From: Aliiroseovarius sp. PrR006
Lineage (GTDB): Bacteria; Pseudomonadota; Alphaproteobacteria; Rhodobacterales; Rhodobacteraceae
Direction: 5' to 3'
DNA length: 64,000 nucleotides
Assembly: GCF_010500215.1 (NCBI RefSeq)
Contig: NZ_JAAGOY010000004.1
Location: forward strand, 62,001 to 126,000
Shown here: positions 43,877 to 53,109 of the stretch, piece after piece
Numbering within the stretch: position 1 is the stretch's first letter
How the letters are laid out: every line of letters starts with the position of its first letter
Program-made: the position numbers and the translations under genes
Notes under the pieces: model-generated
What the model was told of the DNA's origin: nothing
What the model saw: the letters and a program-made list of their open reading frames with translations, nothing else
Databases searched by the model: none

Positions 43877-44845
43877 ATGTCAGAACACGGTTATGCTGGT
43901 GGTCGGTTGAACTTGCCATTTGTTGGAATCGCCACCTTTGGCAAGAAGCCCTATGTAGAAAACTGGGATGAGATCGACGCTGATGTGGCCGTCTTGGGCG
44001 CACCGTTTGATTTCGGCTGCCAATACCGGTCAGGCGCACGGTTTGGCCCGCGCGCAGTGCGCGAGGCCTCGACCCTGTTCAGCTTTGGCCATGCGGGCGC
44101 CTATGACCACGAGGATGACGCAACTTATCTTGGTTCTGACGTGCGGATCGTCGATCTGGGCGATGCAGACATCGTTCACACCATGACCGACAAAAGCCAC
44201 GCCAATATCGAATATGGCGTGAAGAAGATTTTGGATGCCGGCGCGCTGCCGGTGACCATCGGCGGCGATCACTCGATCAACATCCCTTGCATTCGCGCCT
44301 TTGAAGAAGATTGCGCCGAGAACGGGCCGATTCACGTGGTGCAAATCGACGCCCATCTGGATTTCGTCGATGAACGCCACGGCGTGACTGAGGGCCACGG
44401 CAACCCAATGCGCCGCGCGATCGAGAAGGACTATGTCTCGGGCATGACGCAGCTGGGAATTCGTAATGTTTCGTCCACGGCTAAGGAAGGCTATGACGAC
44501 GCGCGGGCGCGGGGCTCGGACATTCTGTCGGTGCGACAGGTGCGCAAGCTGGGGACGGATGGCGTTCTGGACCGTATTCCCGAAGGTGCGCGGTACTATG
44601 TAACCATCGACATTGATGCATTCTGCCCATCGATTGCCCCGGGGACAGGCACGCCCAGCCATGGCGGTTTTGCCTATTACGACGTGCTGGAGATCCTACA
44701 GGGGCTCAGCAAGCGCGGGGATGTGGTTGGCATTGATCTGGTCGAGGTCGCCCCGGCCTATGACCCGACTGAAAGCACGCAAGTTCTGGCCGCACAGCTT
44801 TTGCTGAACTTCCTGGGCTTCATCTTCCACAACAAGAAAGCCTGA
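43877..44845 (+). CDS. speB: Agmatinase (ureohydrolase family)
   Basis: This 322-residue manganese enzyme would hydrolyse agmatine to putrescine and urea. The metal-binding blocks are TIGGDHSINIP, VVQIDAHLDFVDE and TIDIDAFCPSIAPGTGTP, with RSGARFGPRAVREAS in the N-terminal half. The family also includes guanidinobutyrase and guanidinopropionase, so the substrate is inferred. GGAGG lies just before the ATG at 43877. The divergent hydrolase and convergent GlxA-type regulator flank it; the regulator may control this gene. Confidence 0.85.
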   Translation: MSEHGYAGGRLNLPFVGIATFGKKPYVENWDEIDADVAVLGAPFDFGCQYRSGARFGPRAVREASTLFSFGHAGAYDHEDDATYLGSDVRIVDLGDADIVHTMTDKSHANIEYGVKKILDAGALPVTIGGDHSINIPCIRAFEEDCAENGPIHVVQIDAHLDFVDERHGVTEGHGNPMRRAIEKDYVSGMTQLGIRNVSSTAKEGYDDARARGSDILSVRQVRKLGTDGVLDRIPEGARYYVTIDIDAFCPSIAPGTGTPSHGGFAYYDVLEILQGLSKRGDVVGIDLVEVAPAYDPTESTQVLAAQLLLNFLGFIFHNKKA

Positions 44846-44852
44846 TTGCGGC

Positions 44853-45854
44853 TTATCCCCCGCCGGCCGAAAACCGGTGGGGGGACATGCCAAACGTCTC
44901 GCGGAACCGTTTCGAGAAATAGGCCGCAGAATCATAGCCGCAGGCGATGGCCACATCGACCACAGGCATGTCCGTTTCCGCCAGTAGGATACGGGCGCGT
45001 TGCAAGCGCAGATCTTGCAGGTATTTCTTCGGCGTCGTGTTCAGATGGTGGCGAAACAGCCGCTCCATCTGGCGGCGCGAAATGCCCAGCTCTTCGGTGA
45101 CGATGTCCAGATTGACGCTGTCTTCGAGATTCTCTTCGAAATACGTCAGCACCCGCACCAGCTTGTCATTGCGCACCCCAATCGTCGCCGAGGTCGAGCT
45201 TTGCTGGCGGTCCGTTTCCGACCGCTGAACCGTGTGTAGACACATGTTCAGAACGGCCTGTGAAAGCACTGGCCCATGCGTGTCGTAGATCAGGCGCAGA
45301 AACAGGTCGGTCGCGGCCGCACCGCCCCCACAGGTCAGGACGCGATTGTCGATGGTGTAAAGCTGCTCGACCGGATCAAGGTCCGGGAAATGCTCGCGAA
45401 AGGGGGCGATGTTTTCCCAATGCAGGGTGAACTTGTGCCCACCCAAAATGCCCGCCTTCGCCAGTGTATAGGCCCCGGTGCAGAGCGATCCGACGGTGCG
45501 CCCCAGCCGCCACTGCAACCGCACCCAGTCCGACACTTTGGTGGATAGCGATTTCTCGGGCTGAACACCCGAGCACACGAAGACCCGGCTGTTTGCGGGC
45601 GTCTCGCCAATGGGGCGATCAATGCCGATCTCGATCCCATTTGAACAGCGCACATTTTCGCCGTCCTCGGACATGGTGGTCCAGCGATACAGGATATGCC
45701 CCGTCAACTGGTTCGCAATGCGCAAGGGTTCGATGGCCGAGGTGAAGGCCAGCATCGACAGGTTGTCCAGCAGCACGAAAACAATCGTTTCGGGCTCGGC
45801 CGGAGGGGTGACGACGACATGGGCAACGCCCTTTGGAACGACGGGTTCTTGCAT
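44853..45854 (-). CDS. GlxA family transcriptional regulator (DJ-1/PfpI plus AraC)
   Basis: This 333-residue protein joins an N-terminal class I glutamine-amidotransferase-like (DJ-1/PfpI) domain, with the Cys region GRTVGSLCTGAYTLAKAGIL, to a C-terminal AraC HTH. The HTH contains LGISRRQMERLFRHHLNTTP and DVAIACGYDSAAYFSKRFRETFG. GlxA-type regulators include GbdR and CdhR, which control betaine and carnitine catabolism in pseudomonads; here the target could be speB, the sox operon or the mttB-like gene, but the sequence does not decide. The ATG at 45854 is preferred; an ATG at 45899 would add 15 residues. It ends 7 bases after the convergent speB. Confidence 0.88.
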   Translation of the reverse strand: MQEPVVPKGVAHVVVTPPAEPETIVFVLLDNLSMLAFTSAIEPLRIANQLTGHILYRWTTMSEDGENVRCSNGIEIGIDRPIGETPANSRVFVCSGVQPEKSLSTKVSDWVRLQWRLGRTVGSLCTGAYTLAKAGILGGHKFTLHWENIAPFREHFPDLDPVEQLYTIDNRVLTCGGGAAATDLFLRLIYDTHGPVLSQAVLNMCLHTVQRSETDRQQSSTSATIGVRNDKLVRVLTYFEENLEDSVNLDIVTEELGISRRQMERLFRHHLNTTPKKYLQDLRLQRARILLAETDMPVVDVAIACGYDSAAYFSKRFRETFGMSPHRFSAGGG

Positions 45855-46012
45855 GGCAAACCTGATAGCTAACGACAGCAGTCTAACGCGCTTTGCCATG
45901 CAGACAAAGTAATGCAGCGTCCAGTTTTAATGCGTCCGCGTCAGAAATTAAAAAAAGTGGATTTCACCTCTTGCCAAGCCCCGGCGAATAGCGATATGTC
46001 GCGTCCCACGGC

Positions 46013-46088
<76 letters not shown>

Positions 46089-46242
46089 TTCCTTCCCTAG
46101 AGCATCGAGTATGATCCCCATACGGGACAGTTGCATCCGGACGTCTTTGCTGCGCGTCGCGGGCGGGCAGGGGGGATTTCCGCCCTCATCTTAGGCTTGG
46201 GCATCGAGGGGCAAAAATAATTCGAAATCTGCAAAAGGCCGC

Positions 46243-46271
46243 TTGACGCCTCCGGTGGGTGCGAATAGAAC
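46243..46271 (+). promoter_or_regulatory. Promoter of the first tRNA-Asp gene
   Basis: TTGACG (46243-46248), 17 bases, TAGAAC (46266-46271) lies 28 bases before the tRNA-Asp 5' end at 46300. The spacing and -35 box fit a strong housekeeping promoter. The remaining 211-base gap from 46089 shows no other feature. Confidence 0.6.
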
Positions 46272-46299
46272 GCCCAAACAGTCGCAAGACTGGCAGTGA

Positions 46300-46376
46300 G
46301 CGGTTGTAGCTCAGTTGGTTAGAGTACCGGCCTGTCACGCCGGGGGTCGCGGGTTCGAGCCCCGTCAACCGCGCCA
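46300..46376 (+). tRNA. tRNA-Asp (anticodon GTC), copy 1
   Basis: A 77-base tRNA with acceptor stem GCGGTTG/CAACCGC, anticodon stem CCGGC/GCCGG around CTGTCAC (anticodon GTC), T arm with GGGTTCGAGCCC, and encoded CCA. It is identical in sequence to the copy at 46528. Confidence 0.95.
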
Positions 46377-46391
46377 CCACTGCCCGAAAGA

Positions 46392-46416
46392 AACCCCGCC
46401 TTTGGCGGGGTTTTTT
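46392..46416 (+). terminator. Rho-independent terminator after tRNA-Asp copy 1
   Basis: AACCCCGCC-TTT-GGCGGGGTT followed by a T-run, 15 bases beyond the tRNA 3' end. Confidence 0.9.
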
Positions 46417-46527
46417 CGTTACCAGGGAGCTGAAATGCCATCCCCATCGGCACCGAAGTTTTTCACCAGAAACCGCATTTTTCCCCATTGACCCCCCGCA
46501 GATGTCGGGCTATTCCCACCGCTACGC

Positions 46528-46604
46528 GCGGTTGTAGCTCAGTTGGTTAGAGTACCGGCCTGTCACGCCGGGGGTCGCGGGTTCGAGCCCCGTCAACCGC
46601 GCCA
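46528..46604 (+). tRNA. tRNA-Asp (anticodon GTC), copy 2
   Basis: An exact copy of the 77-base tRNA at 46300, placed 228 bases further on and separated from it by a terminator, so it needs its own promoter. Encoded CCA is present. It lies 82 bases before a small membrane-protein gene on the same strand. Confidence 0.95.
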
Positions 46605-46686
46605 CTTCACCACATTTCGTCAAATGCTCTGGCCTGTTAAGGCGGGTGAACCCGTGTGGTGTAACCCTTTGGATCAGGAGCCCCCT

Positions 46687-46899
46687 ATGTCCTTCATTGA
46701 TGAAATGCCATTCTCTTTGATCTTGATTGCCTGCCTGACATTGGGGCTGGCCCCCTTCGCCCCACCGCACATCTGGGAGAAGCTGGGTATGCTGGCCTCT
46801 GGCACGCTGGTGAAGCCTGTCGATATCTTTGATCTGGTGCTGCACGGGGTGCCGTGGCTGCTACTGATTCTGAAGCTGACGCGTTTGAACCGGGCATGA
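46687..46899 (+). CDS. Small hydrophobic membrane protein (70 residues)
   Basis: This 70-residue protein begins MSFIDEMPFSLILIACLTLG, has a first membrane helix (LILIACLTLGLAPF), then a loop PPHIWEKLGMLASG and a second helix (HGVPWLLLILKL). Close homologues are often labelled RND transporter in Rhodobacteraceae genomes, but at this size it cannot be a transporter by itself; its job is unknown. AGGAG lies 7 bases before the ATG at 46687. It follows tRNA-Asp on the same strand and ends in a bidirectional hairpin (46903-46935). Confidence 0.8.
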   Translation: MSFIDEMPFSLILIACLTLGLAPFAPPHIWEKLGMLASGTLVKPVDIFDLVLHGVPWLLLILKLTRLNRA

Positions 46900-46902
46900 A
46901 AA

Positions 46903-46936
46903 AGCCCCGGCGCGCAGGGGCGTCCGGGGCTTTGGT
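46903..46936. terminator. Bidirectional terminator between small membrane gene and M20 peptidase
   Basis: AAAAAGCCCCGG pairs with CCGGGGCTTT around CGCGCAGGGGCGT. The T-run is better on the minus side, so it mainly serves the M20 peptidase gene that ends at 46959. Confidence 0.75.
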
Positions 46937-46958
46937 GAGTTTCGCTGTCTAACGGGGG

Positions 46959-48335
46959 TTAGGCCAGTTCCGCCAGAATCCGCGCCCAGCTGCGGATGCC
47001 CTTGTGGAAGCTCTCCAGATCATACTTTTCGTTCGGTGAGTGGATCTTGTCATCATCATTGGCAAAGCCGACCAGCATGCTTTCCATGCCAAGGATCGAT
47101 TTGAAGTAACCCGCGATCGGAATCGATCCGCCCATGCCTGCAAAGACGGCATCGCGTTTCCATTCGGCCGACAGGCCTTTCTGGGCTGCGCCGAACTCGG
47201 GGCGGGTGATGTCCATCACGGCCGCGGGCGAGCCTTCCAGATCGTTGTCCCAAATCACCTTCATATCTGGCTTCAGCTGCGCCTCGACATGGGCGCGGAC
47301 GCGGTCGCGCAGCTTGTCGGGGTCCATGTCGCCCACAAGCCGGCAGGTGATCTTGCAGTGCGCCTCGGACGGAATCACGGTTTTCGAACCGACGCCGTTA
47401 TAGCCGCCCCAGATGCCGTTCACTTCCAGCGTCGGGCGCGCCCATTGCTGTTCCAGGCACGAGCGGTCCTTCTCGCCGTGGCTCATCGTGTAGCCAGCAT
47501 TGTCCAGATAGGCCTTCTGATCGAAGCCCGAGTTCTCCCACGCCTCCAACTGATCCGCCGGGGTGTCGTGGACGCCCTCATAGAAGCCTTCGACTGCGAC
47601 CTTTCCGGTCTCGTCATCATAGAAGCTGGCAACGATGCGGGACATTTCGCGCAGCGGGTTCAGGCCCGGACCGCCATAATGGCCCGAATGCAGATCCAGC
47701 TTCGGTCCGACGAGTGTAAATTCGTCCTTCAGCATGCCGCGCAGCTGGCTGGCGATGGAGGGAACGCCGGGGCTGACCATCGAAGTGTCACAGATCAGCG
47801 CGATATCGGCAGTCAACTCGTCACGATTCTGCTCCATGAAGGGCACCAGCGACGGCGAGCCTGATTCCTCTTCCCCCTCAAGGAAGATCGTCAGTTTCGC
47901 GGGCAGCGATCCGTGGACTTCTTTCCAGGCGCGGCAGGCCTCGATAAAGGTCATCAGCTGGCCCTTGTCGTCCGATGCACCACGGGCACGGATGATCTTG
48001 CCGTTGGGGGTGTCTTCGATAAACGGAGCGAAGGGGTCGTGATCCCACTTGGCCAGCGGATCGACGGGCTGCACGTCATAGTGACCATAGAACAGCAGGT
48101 GGCGATCCCCATCTCCGCCATGCCCAACGACCATCGGGTGGCCGGGGGTGTCGCGTCTATCCGCCTGAAAACCAATTGCTTTCAGGTCGTTCGCTAGCCA
48201 GTCAGCAGCGGTGACGCAGTGGTCTGCAAAGGCGGGGTCGGTGGAAATCGACTGGATGCGCAAAAGCTCCATCAAACGGTCGAGAGCGTCGGGAAGGTCC
48301 GCATCAATGCGGTCCAGAACTTGATCAAGCGACAT
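46959..48335 (-). CDS. M20 family metallopeptidase/dipeptidase
   Basis: This 458-residue enzyme of the ArgE/DapE/CPG2 group binds two zinc ions. Blocks seen are LFYGHYDVQPVDP (His and bridging Asp), GASDDKGQLMTFIEACRAW, FLEGEEESGSPSL (catalytic Glu-Glu) and, at the end, FANDDDKIHSPNEKYDLE with the last His ligand. It resembles cytosolic dipeptidases more than DapE because of its 450-residue length. The substrate is unknown. The start is the ATG at 48335. It is divergent from hemA across a 270-base regulatory gap. Confidence 0.92.
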   Translation of the reverse strand: MSLDQVLDRIDADLPDALDRLMELLRIQSISTDPAFADHCVTAADWLANDLKAIGFQADRRDTPGHPMVVGHGGDGDRHLLFYGHYDVQPVDPLAKWDHDPFAPFIEDTPNGKIIRARGASDDKGQLMTFIEACRAWKEVHGSLPAKLTIFLEGEEESGSPSLVPFMEQNRDELTADIALICDTSMVSPGVPSIASQLRGMLKDEFTLVGPKLDLHSGHYGGPGLNPLREMSRIVASFYDDETGKVAVEGFYEGVHDTPADQLEAWENSGFDQKAYLDNAGYTMSHGEKDRSCLEQQWARPTLEVNGIWGGYNGVGSKTVIPSEAHCKITCRLVGDMDPDKLRDRVRAHVEAQLKPDMKVIWDNDLEGSPAAVMDITRPEFGAAQKGLSAEWKRDAVFAGMGGSIPIAGYFKSILGMESMLVGFANDDDKIHSPNEKYDLESFHKGIRSWARILAELA

Positions 48336-48394
48336 TTCGTGTCTCCGGTATCGGGAAAATTTGAAAACAGCCTATCACTGCCATTGCCACTGTC

Positions 48395-48412
48395 CAGATC
48401 GGATCCGATCTG
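48395..48412. promoter_or_regulatory. 18-bp perfect palindrome in the hemA upstream region
   Basis: The sequence CAGATCGGATCCGATCTG reads the same on both strands. It lies 60 bases from the M20 peptidase start and 194 bases from the hemA start. A perfect 18-bp palindrome with no loop is more like a dimeric protein-binding site than a hairpin. No regulator is identified. Confidence 0.5.
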
Positions 48413-48459
48413 AAAGCGCGTCGGACGAGTTGTCGCGGCGATACGGAAAACGCTTCCGT

Positions 48460-48473
48460 TTGAGGTGGATCAA
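48460..48473 (+). promoter_or_regulatory. FNR/FnrL-like box upstream of hemA
   Basis: TTGAG-GTGG-ATCAA matches the FNR consensus TTGAT-N4-ATCAA with one mismatch and lies 133 bases before the TTG start of hemA. In Rhodobacter, hemA is known to be controlled by FnrL, so oxygen-dependent regulation of heme synthesis is expected here too. Confidence 0.65.
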
Positions 48474-48605
48474 TGTAAAACCGCACCAAGTCCCGCAAGG
48501 TGGGCAAGCGAACAGGCGCAATATACGTTTTTTTGAATGCGTATTGCGGGGGAATCCCTGTATAAGGCTCGCAGGGAACAGGATGAAACGGCCCGGGAGG
48601 GTAAA

Positions 48606-49829
48606 TTGGACTACGATCACAAGCTGGACGAGGCGCTTTCGCGTCTGCATGAGGAAGGGCGCTATCGCACCTTTATCGAGATTGAGCGCCGCAAAGGGCA
48701 GTTCCCTCATGCGACTTGGACCAAGCCTGATGGGTCCGAAGCTCCGGTGACGGTCTGGTGTGGCAATGACTATCTGGGCATGGGCCAGCACCCAGTTGTG
48801 CTTGAGGCTATGCATGAAGCGATCGACGCCACTGGCGCTGGCTCGGGCGGCACGCGCAACATCTCGGGCACCACGGTTTACCACAAGCGGTTAGAAGCCG
48901 AACTGGCCGACCTGCACCGCAAGGAAGCTGCACTGGTCTTTACCTCGGCCTACATCGCCAATGATGCGACCCTGTCGACCCTGCCCAAGCTGTTCCCCGG
49001 CCTGATTATCTATTCGGACGCGCTGAACCACGCCTCGATGATCGAAGGCGTGCGCCGCAATGGCGGTGCCAAGCGTATCTTCCGTCACAACGATGTCGCC
49101 CATCTGCGCGAGCTTCTGGAAGCCGACGATCCCGCCGCCCCGAAACTGATCGCCTTTGAAAGCGTCTATTCGATGGACGGCGATTTCGGTCCGATTGAAG
49201 AGATCTGCGATCTGGCTGACGAGTTCGGCGCGCTGACCTATATCGACGAAGTCCATGCCGTCGGCATGTACGGCCCGCGCGGGGCAGGGGTTACCGAGCG
49301 TGACAACCTGGCTCACCGCATCGACATCATCAACGGCACGCTGGCGAAAGCCTATGGCGTAATGGGTGGCTATATCGCGGCCTCGGCCAAGATGTGTGAC
49401 GCGGTGCGCTCTTATGCGCCCGGCTTCATTTTCACGACCTCTCTGCCGCCGTCGGTGGCGGCTGCGGCTGCGGCGTCGGTTAAGCATCTGAAGACCGATC
49501 AGTCGCTGCGTGACCAGCACCAGACCCAAGCCAAGATCCTGAAGACCCGTCTGAAAGGGATGGGCCTGCCGATCATCGATCACGGCTCGCACATTGTACC
49601 GGTGATCGTTGGGGATCCGGTGCACACCAAGCAGCTGTCCGATATGTTGTTGGAAAACTTCGGGATTTACGTCCAGCCGATCAACTTCCCGACGGTCCCG
49701 CGCGGTACTGAACGGTTGCGGTTTACGCCGTCGCCAGTTCATGGTCCGGACGAAATGGACAAGCTCGTACGCGCGCTGGATAGCCTGTGGTCCCACTGTG
49801 AGCTAAATCGTGCCGAACTGTCGGCCTAA
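48606..49829 (+). CDS. hemA: 5-aminolevulinate synthase
   Basis: HemA condenses glycine and succinyl-CoA to 5-aminolevulinate with PLP, the first step of tetrapyrrole synthesis in alphaproteobacteria. The start is a TTG at 48606: GGAGGG lies 5 bases upstream, the protein then begins [14 protein letters not shown] as in relatives, and the length becomes 407 residues, the Rhodobacter length. A frame open from ATG 48537 adds residues not conserved in relatives. Blocks seen are [46 protein letters not shown], and NGTLAKAYG with the PLP Lys. An FNR-like box lies upstream at 48460. Confidence 0.96.
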   Translation: MDYDHKLDEALSRLHEEGRYRTFIEIERRKGQFPHATWTKPDGSEAPVTVWCGNDYLGMGQHPVVLEAMHEAIDATGAGSGGTRNISGTTVYHKRLEAELADLHRKEAALVFTSAYIANDATLSTLPKLFPGLIIYSDALNHASMIEGVRRNGGAKRIFRHNDVAHLRELLEADDPAAPKLIAFESVYSMDGDFGPIEEICDLADEFGALTYIDEVHAVGMYGPRGAGVTERDNLAHRIDIINGTLAKAYGVMGGYIAASAKMCDAVRSYAPGFIFTTSLPPSVAAAAAASVKHLKTDQSLRDQHQTQAKILKTRLKGMGLPIIDHGSHIVPVIVGDPVHTKQLSDMLLENFGIYVQPINFPTVPRGTERLRFTPSPVHGPDEMDKLVRALDSLWSHCELNRAELSA

Positions 49830-49935
49830 GCCGAAAGTTAATATACACAATTTTCCGTGATGTGTTACTTTCCCCGCAGGGAAACGATGAACCACGAATC
49901 GTATTCTCGGGACAAGAGGCATCAGGAGCAGTTGT

Positions 49936-51144
49936 ATGATCGGGCGTTGGAGCACGTCTCAGGTCGAGGATGAAGAACAACCTACGGGGTTCGATTCCTA
50001 CGATGTCCTGTTGGGCGATGTGATGCGCGGAGAACGTGCAACGCTTGGGAAGTCACTTCTGGATGTTCAGCGCGAACTGAAGATCAAGGCCAGTTACATT
50101 GCAGCGATTGAAAACGCAGACCCCACGGCCTTCGCCTCGCAGGGGTTTATCGCTGGTTACGTGCGTTCCTACGCGCGTTATCTGGGCCTTGATCCCGAAT
50201 GGGCTTATTCGACGTTCTGCGCCGAGGCTGGCTTCGAGGTAGACCGCGGCCTGTCCAATGGTCTGGTTAGCGAGAAGAAGGCGCAGCGCAGCTCCGTACA
50301 TCATGGTGATCCCCTGTCCAATCCGAATGCAACTTGGGTTCCCCAAAAAGAAAGCATTTTCGCAGGCATCGAGCCGGGCGCGATTGGTTCGATTTCGATG
50401 CTACTGCTGCTGATCGGCGGGTTGGGCTATGGCGGGTGGGCCATGCTGAAGGAAGTTCAGCGTGTCGATTTCGCCCCCATTGAACAGACACCGGGCGTGC
50501 TGTCTGAACTGCCCGAACTGGAAAATGCACCCTTGGCTGCTGAAGGTGAGGGCACACAGATCGCGGCGGCTGGTCTAAGCACACCGCCGACCGTTGAAGC
50601 GCTGGACCGTCTCTATCGCCCGCAGGCGTTGGACGTGCCGGTTCTGACCCATCGCGACGCGCCGATTTCAACGCTGAACCCGAATTCGGTTGGTGTTCTG
50701 GCGGGATTTCAGACGCCAGTGTTGCCCGTTGTTGAAGAGACTTTCCCGGAAAGCGAGACGCGCCTTGCCAGCGCAGCGCCGGCCGCAGGCAAAGTTCAGG
50801 TGCTGGGGGCAGATGCCGCAGATGTGGCTGTGTTCGCCGTCCGCCCGTCATGGGTCCGTATTCAGGCTGCAGACGGCAGCGTGATTTTCGAAAAGATCCT
50901 CGACGCGGGCGAGACCTATGTGCTGCCGAAGACCGAGCAAGCGCCGATTATGCGGTCGGGGAACGCGGGCTCGATCTATTTCGCGGTCAACGGATCCGCC
51001 TACGGTCCTGCTGGCGATGGCGCAACGGTCGTTAAGAATATTGCCCTGTCTCAGGATGCGGTGCGTGAGAACTTCGCGCTGGCCGATCTGGAGGGCGACG
51101 CCGACCTGGCAACTGTCGTAGCCGAGCTGCAAGCCGCCGAATAA
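49936..51144 (+). CDS. RodZ-like protein (HTH plus DUF4115)
   Basis: This 402-residue protein has an N-terminal HTH of the RodZ kind ([20 protein letters not shown], then [13 protein letters not shown] and [17 protein letters not shown]), one membrane helix near residue 150-175 ([19 protein letters not shown]), a long Pro/Glu periplasmic linker and a C-terminal DUF4115 domain ([20 protein letters not shown], ending near [11 protein letters not shown]). RodZ anchors MreB and helps set rod shape. It lies between hemA and ispG on the same strand, 95 bases before ispG, which is the common order in the family. Confidence 0.88.
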   Translation: MIGRWSTSQVEDEEQPTGFDSYDVLLGDVMRGERATLGKSLLDVQRELKIKASYIAAIENADPTAFASQGFIAGYVRSYARYLGLDPEWAYSTFCAEAGFEVDRGLSNGLVSEKKAQRSSVHHGDPLSNPNATWVPQKESIFAGIEPGAIGSISMLLLLIGGLGYGGWAMLKEVQRVDFAPIEQTPGVLSELPELENAPLAAEGEGTQIAAAGLSTPPTVEALDRLYRPQALDVPVLTHRDAPISTLNPNSVGVLAGFQTPVLPVVEETFPESETRLASAAPAAGKVQVLGADAADVAVFAVRPSWVRIQAADGSVIFEKILDAGETYVLPKTEQAPIMRSGNAGSIYFAVNGSAYGPAGDGATVVKNIALSQDAVRENFALADLEGDADLATVVAELQAAE

Positions 51145-51239
51145 CCACAAATTCAGTGATCTGTTTTAGCGCGTGCCTTGTCGCAGCTGCGAACGCGGGT
51201 TATCCCTTCGACCAAGAGAAGCCAGCTGGAATTCTACAC

Positions 51240-52355
51240 ATGTCTCACAATCCCATTCGCCCGTGGCGTGATATCGAGCGCCGGAAATCCCGGCAGATCA
51301 TGGTGGGCAATGTGCCTGTAGGTGGCGGCGCACCGATCGCGGTGCAGACCATGACCAACACCGACAGCTCGGACGTGAAGGCCACGCTGGGGCAGGTGCT
51401 TGCTGCGGCCGAAGCGGGTGCGGACATCGTTCGCATTTCCTGCCCGGATGTGGGATCGACTACTGCGCTGAAAGAGATCGTGGCCGAAAGCCCGGTCCCC
51501 ATCGTAGCCGACATCCATTTCCATTATAAACGCGCCATCGAAGCCGCCGAAGCCGGTGCCGCCTGTCTGCGGATCAACCCGGGCAACATCGGCGATGCTG
51601 GCCGCGTGCGCGAGGTGATCAAGGCGGCGAAGGATCACGGATGCTCGATCCGCATCGGCGTCAACGCCGGCTCTCTTGAAAAGCATCTGCTTGAAAAATA
51701 TGGAGAACCTTGCCCCGAAGCGATGGTGGAGTCGGGGCTCGAGCATATCCGCATTCTGGAAGACAACGATTTTCACGAATACAAGATCAGCGTGAAGGCA
51801 TCGGACGTTTTCTTGTCCGCAGCTGCCTATCACGGCATCGCCGAGGCCACTGACGCCCCCATCCACCTAGGGATCACCGAAGCAGGCGGGTTCGTATCCG
51901 GTACGATCAAATCGGCCGTCGGTCTGGGCAACCTGCTTTGGGCCGGTATTGGAGACACGATCCGCGTCAGCCTGTCGGCTGATCCGGTGGAAGAGGTGAA
52001 AGTCGGCTATGAGATCCTGAAATCCCTTGGCTTGCGCCATCGCGGCGTGAACATCATCTCGTGCCCGTCTTGTGCGCGTCAGGGATTTGACGTGATCAAA
52101 ACCGTGGCCACGCTGGAAGAACGGCTTGCTCATATCCACACACCGATGAGCCTGTCGATTATCGGTTGTGTTGTGAACGGTCCGGGCGAGGCACTGATGA
52201 CCGATGTGGGCTTTACCGGCGGGGGGGCTGGATCGGGCATGGTCTATGTCGCCGGGAAACAGGATCATAAGCTCGACAACGACAAGATGGTCGATCACAT
52301 CGTGGAGTTGGTTGAAAAACGCGCCTCTGAAATCGAGGCAGAAGCGGCGGAATAG
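51240..52355 (+). CDS. ispG: 4-hydroxy-3-methylbut-2-enyl diphosphate synthase (IspG/GcpE)
   Basis: IspG carries out the reductive ring opening of methylerythritol cyclodiphosphate in the non-mevalonate isoprenoid pathway with a [4Fe-4S] cluster. The 371-residue protein has [17 protein letters not shown] at the N terminus, [21 protein letters not shown], the cysteine ligands in [15 protein letters not shown], and [10 protein letters not shown] near the end. The ATG at 51240 begins the conserved part. Repeat copy E begins inside its TAG stop. Confidence 0.97.
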   Translation: MSHNPIRPWRDIERRKSRQIMVGNVPVGGGAPIAVQTMTNTDSSDVKATLGQVLAAAEAGADIVRISCPDVGSTTALKEIVAESPVPIVADIHFHYKRAIEAAEAGAACLRINPGNIGDAGRVREVIKAAKDHGCSIRIGVNAGSLEKHLLEKYGEPCPEAMVESGLEHIRILEDNDFHEYKISVKASDVFLSAAAYHGIAEATDAPIHLGITEAGGFVSGTIKSAVGLGNLLWAGIGDTIRVSLSADPVEEVKVGYEILKSLGLRHRGVNIISCPSCARQGFDVIKTVATLEERLAHIHTPMSLSIIGCVVNGPGEALMTDVGFTGGGAGSGMVYVAGKQDHKLDNDKMVDHIVELVEKRASEIEAEAAE

Positions 52356-52413
52356 GGGGCGTTGCCCCCTCGAGCCTCCGGCTCTCACCCCCAGGATATT
52401 TAGTGCAAGAAAA
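52354..52413 (+). repeat. 3'-end repeat, copy E
   Basis: Overlapping the ispG TAG is AGGGGGC-GTT-GCCCCCT (52354-52370), then GAGCC-TCC-GGCTC (52372-52384), and the core CCCCCAGGATATTTAGTG followed by CAAGAAAAT (52387-52413). The stop codon is part of the first stem, as in copy A. Confidence 0.75.
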
Positions 52414-52505
52414 TAAGTGTTTGTTAACCTTGTCTTGCAAGAGTGGGGACGCGGAACAGGCGGGGACGCCGATGGCCGTGCAAGGAAATGAGAGCTTCAT
52501 TTCAA

Positions 52506-52532
52506 GGGGGGCGGTTGGGGCCCCCCTTTTTC
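52506..52532 (+). terminator. Rho-independent terminator between ispG and the convergent gene
   Basis: GGGGGGC pairs with GCCCCCC around GGTTGGG and is followed by TTTTTC. It lies between repeat copies E and F. The 90 bases between copy E and this hairpin show no gene that I can support. Confidence 0.7.
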
Positions 52533-52615
52533 ATTTTCTTGCTCAAAATATTCCGGGGGGCATGAGTTTCCAAAGGAAAGTCATGCGGGGCAGCGCCCCT
52601 GACCGGCGCAGCCGG
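52532..52615 (-). repeat. 3'-end repeat, copy F
   Basis: In minus orientation, downstream of the secreted-protein gene: GGGGC-GCT-GCCCC (52587-52599), an inverted pair ATGACTTTCC / GGAAACTCAT (52562-52584), then CCCCCCGGAATATTTTGAG followed by CAAGAAAATG (52532-52560). It matches copy D over its whole length. Confidence 0.75.
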
Positions 52616-52658
52616 CCACTACCCCGTTGGGCGCGAGGCAAAGCCGAGCGCATTTTTA

Positions 52659-53030
52659 TTACTCAGTTGGCGTAATATCACGAATAGGAAAGCGCATTCT
52701 GTCTTCGGTGATCAATGTCAGGCGCGCTCCGCTGTGGACAATCAGATCGCAGCGCGTGCTTCCGGTGACAAAAGTTGTACAAGCAATGCCATCCTCTTTC
52801 AGTTCGTAGTGCCCCAGCCAAGTGCCTCCTTCGCCGTATGTGTAGGAATACTCGCCGTTTGCTGAATAGACGGACCTTCCGTTGTCAAAGAAGATTAGCG
52901 TGTTCCCAACAAGCTGCTCGCGCAGTTCTGCCACAGACAGGGGTTTGTCGTCGGCGCGCGTGTTCCAGTCCGCTGCAATGGCAAGGGCTGGTAGGCTGAA
53001 CAAAGTAAGGGCGAGTGGCAGTGAACGCAT
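52659..53030 (-). CDS. Secreted hypothetical protein
   Basis: This 123-residue protein has a signal peptide (MRSLPLALTLFSLPALAIA, cleavage probably after AIAA) and a mature part of about 100 residues rich in beta strands (TLIFFDNGRSVYSANGEYSY, then GTWLGHYEL and the two Cys in IACTTFVTGSTRCDLIV, a likely disulfide). It is exported to the periplasm or beyond. The motif resembles small proteins in which a strand-rich domain senses or binds a ligand, but I do not recognise a named family. The ATG at 53030 starts the signal peptide; the open frame runs upstream to 53075. Confidence 0.75.
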   Translation of the reverse strand: MRSLPLALTLFSLPALAIAADWNTRADDKPLSVAELREQLVGNTLIFFDNGRSVYSANGEYSYTYGEGGTWLGHYELKEDGIACTTFVTGSTRCDLIVHSGARLTLITEDRMRFPIRDITPTE

Positions 53031-53109
53031 TGAATGCTCCTGAAACATGTCAGGACACTTTAGCGCGCCGCGCAATGACGTGCTGTCACGTTGCGGTGAA
53101 GGCGGGTGA

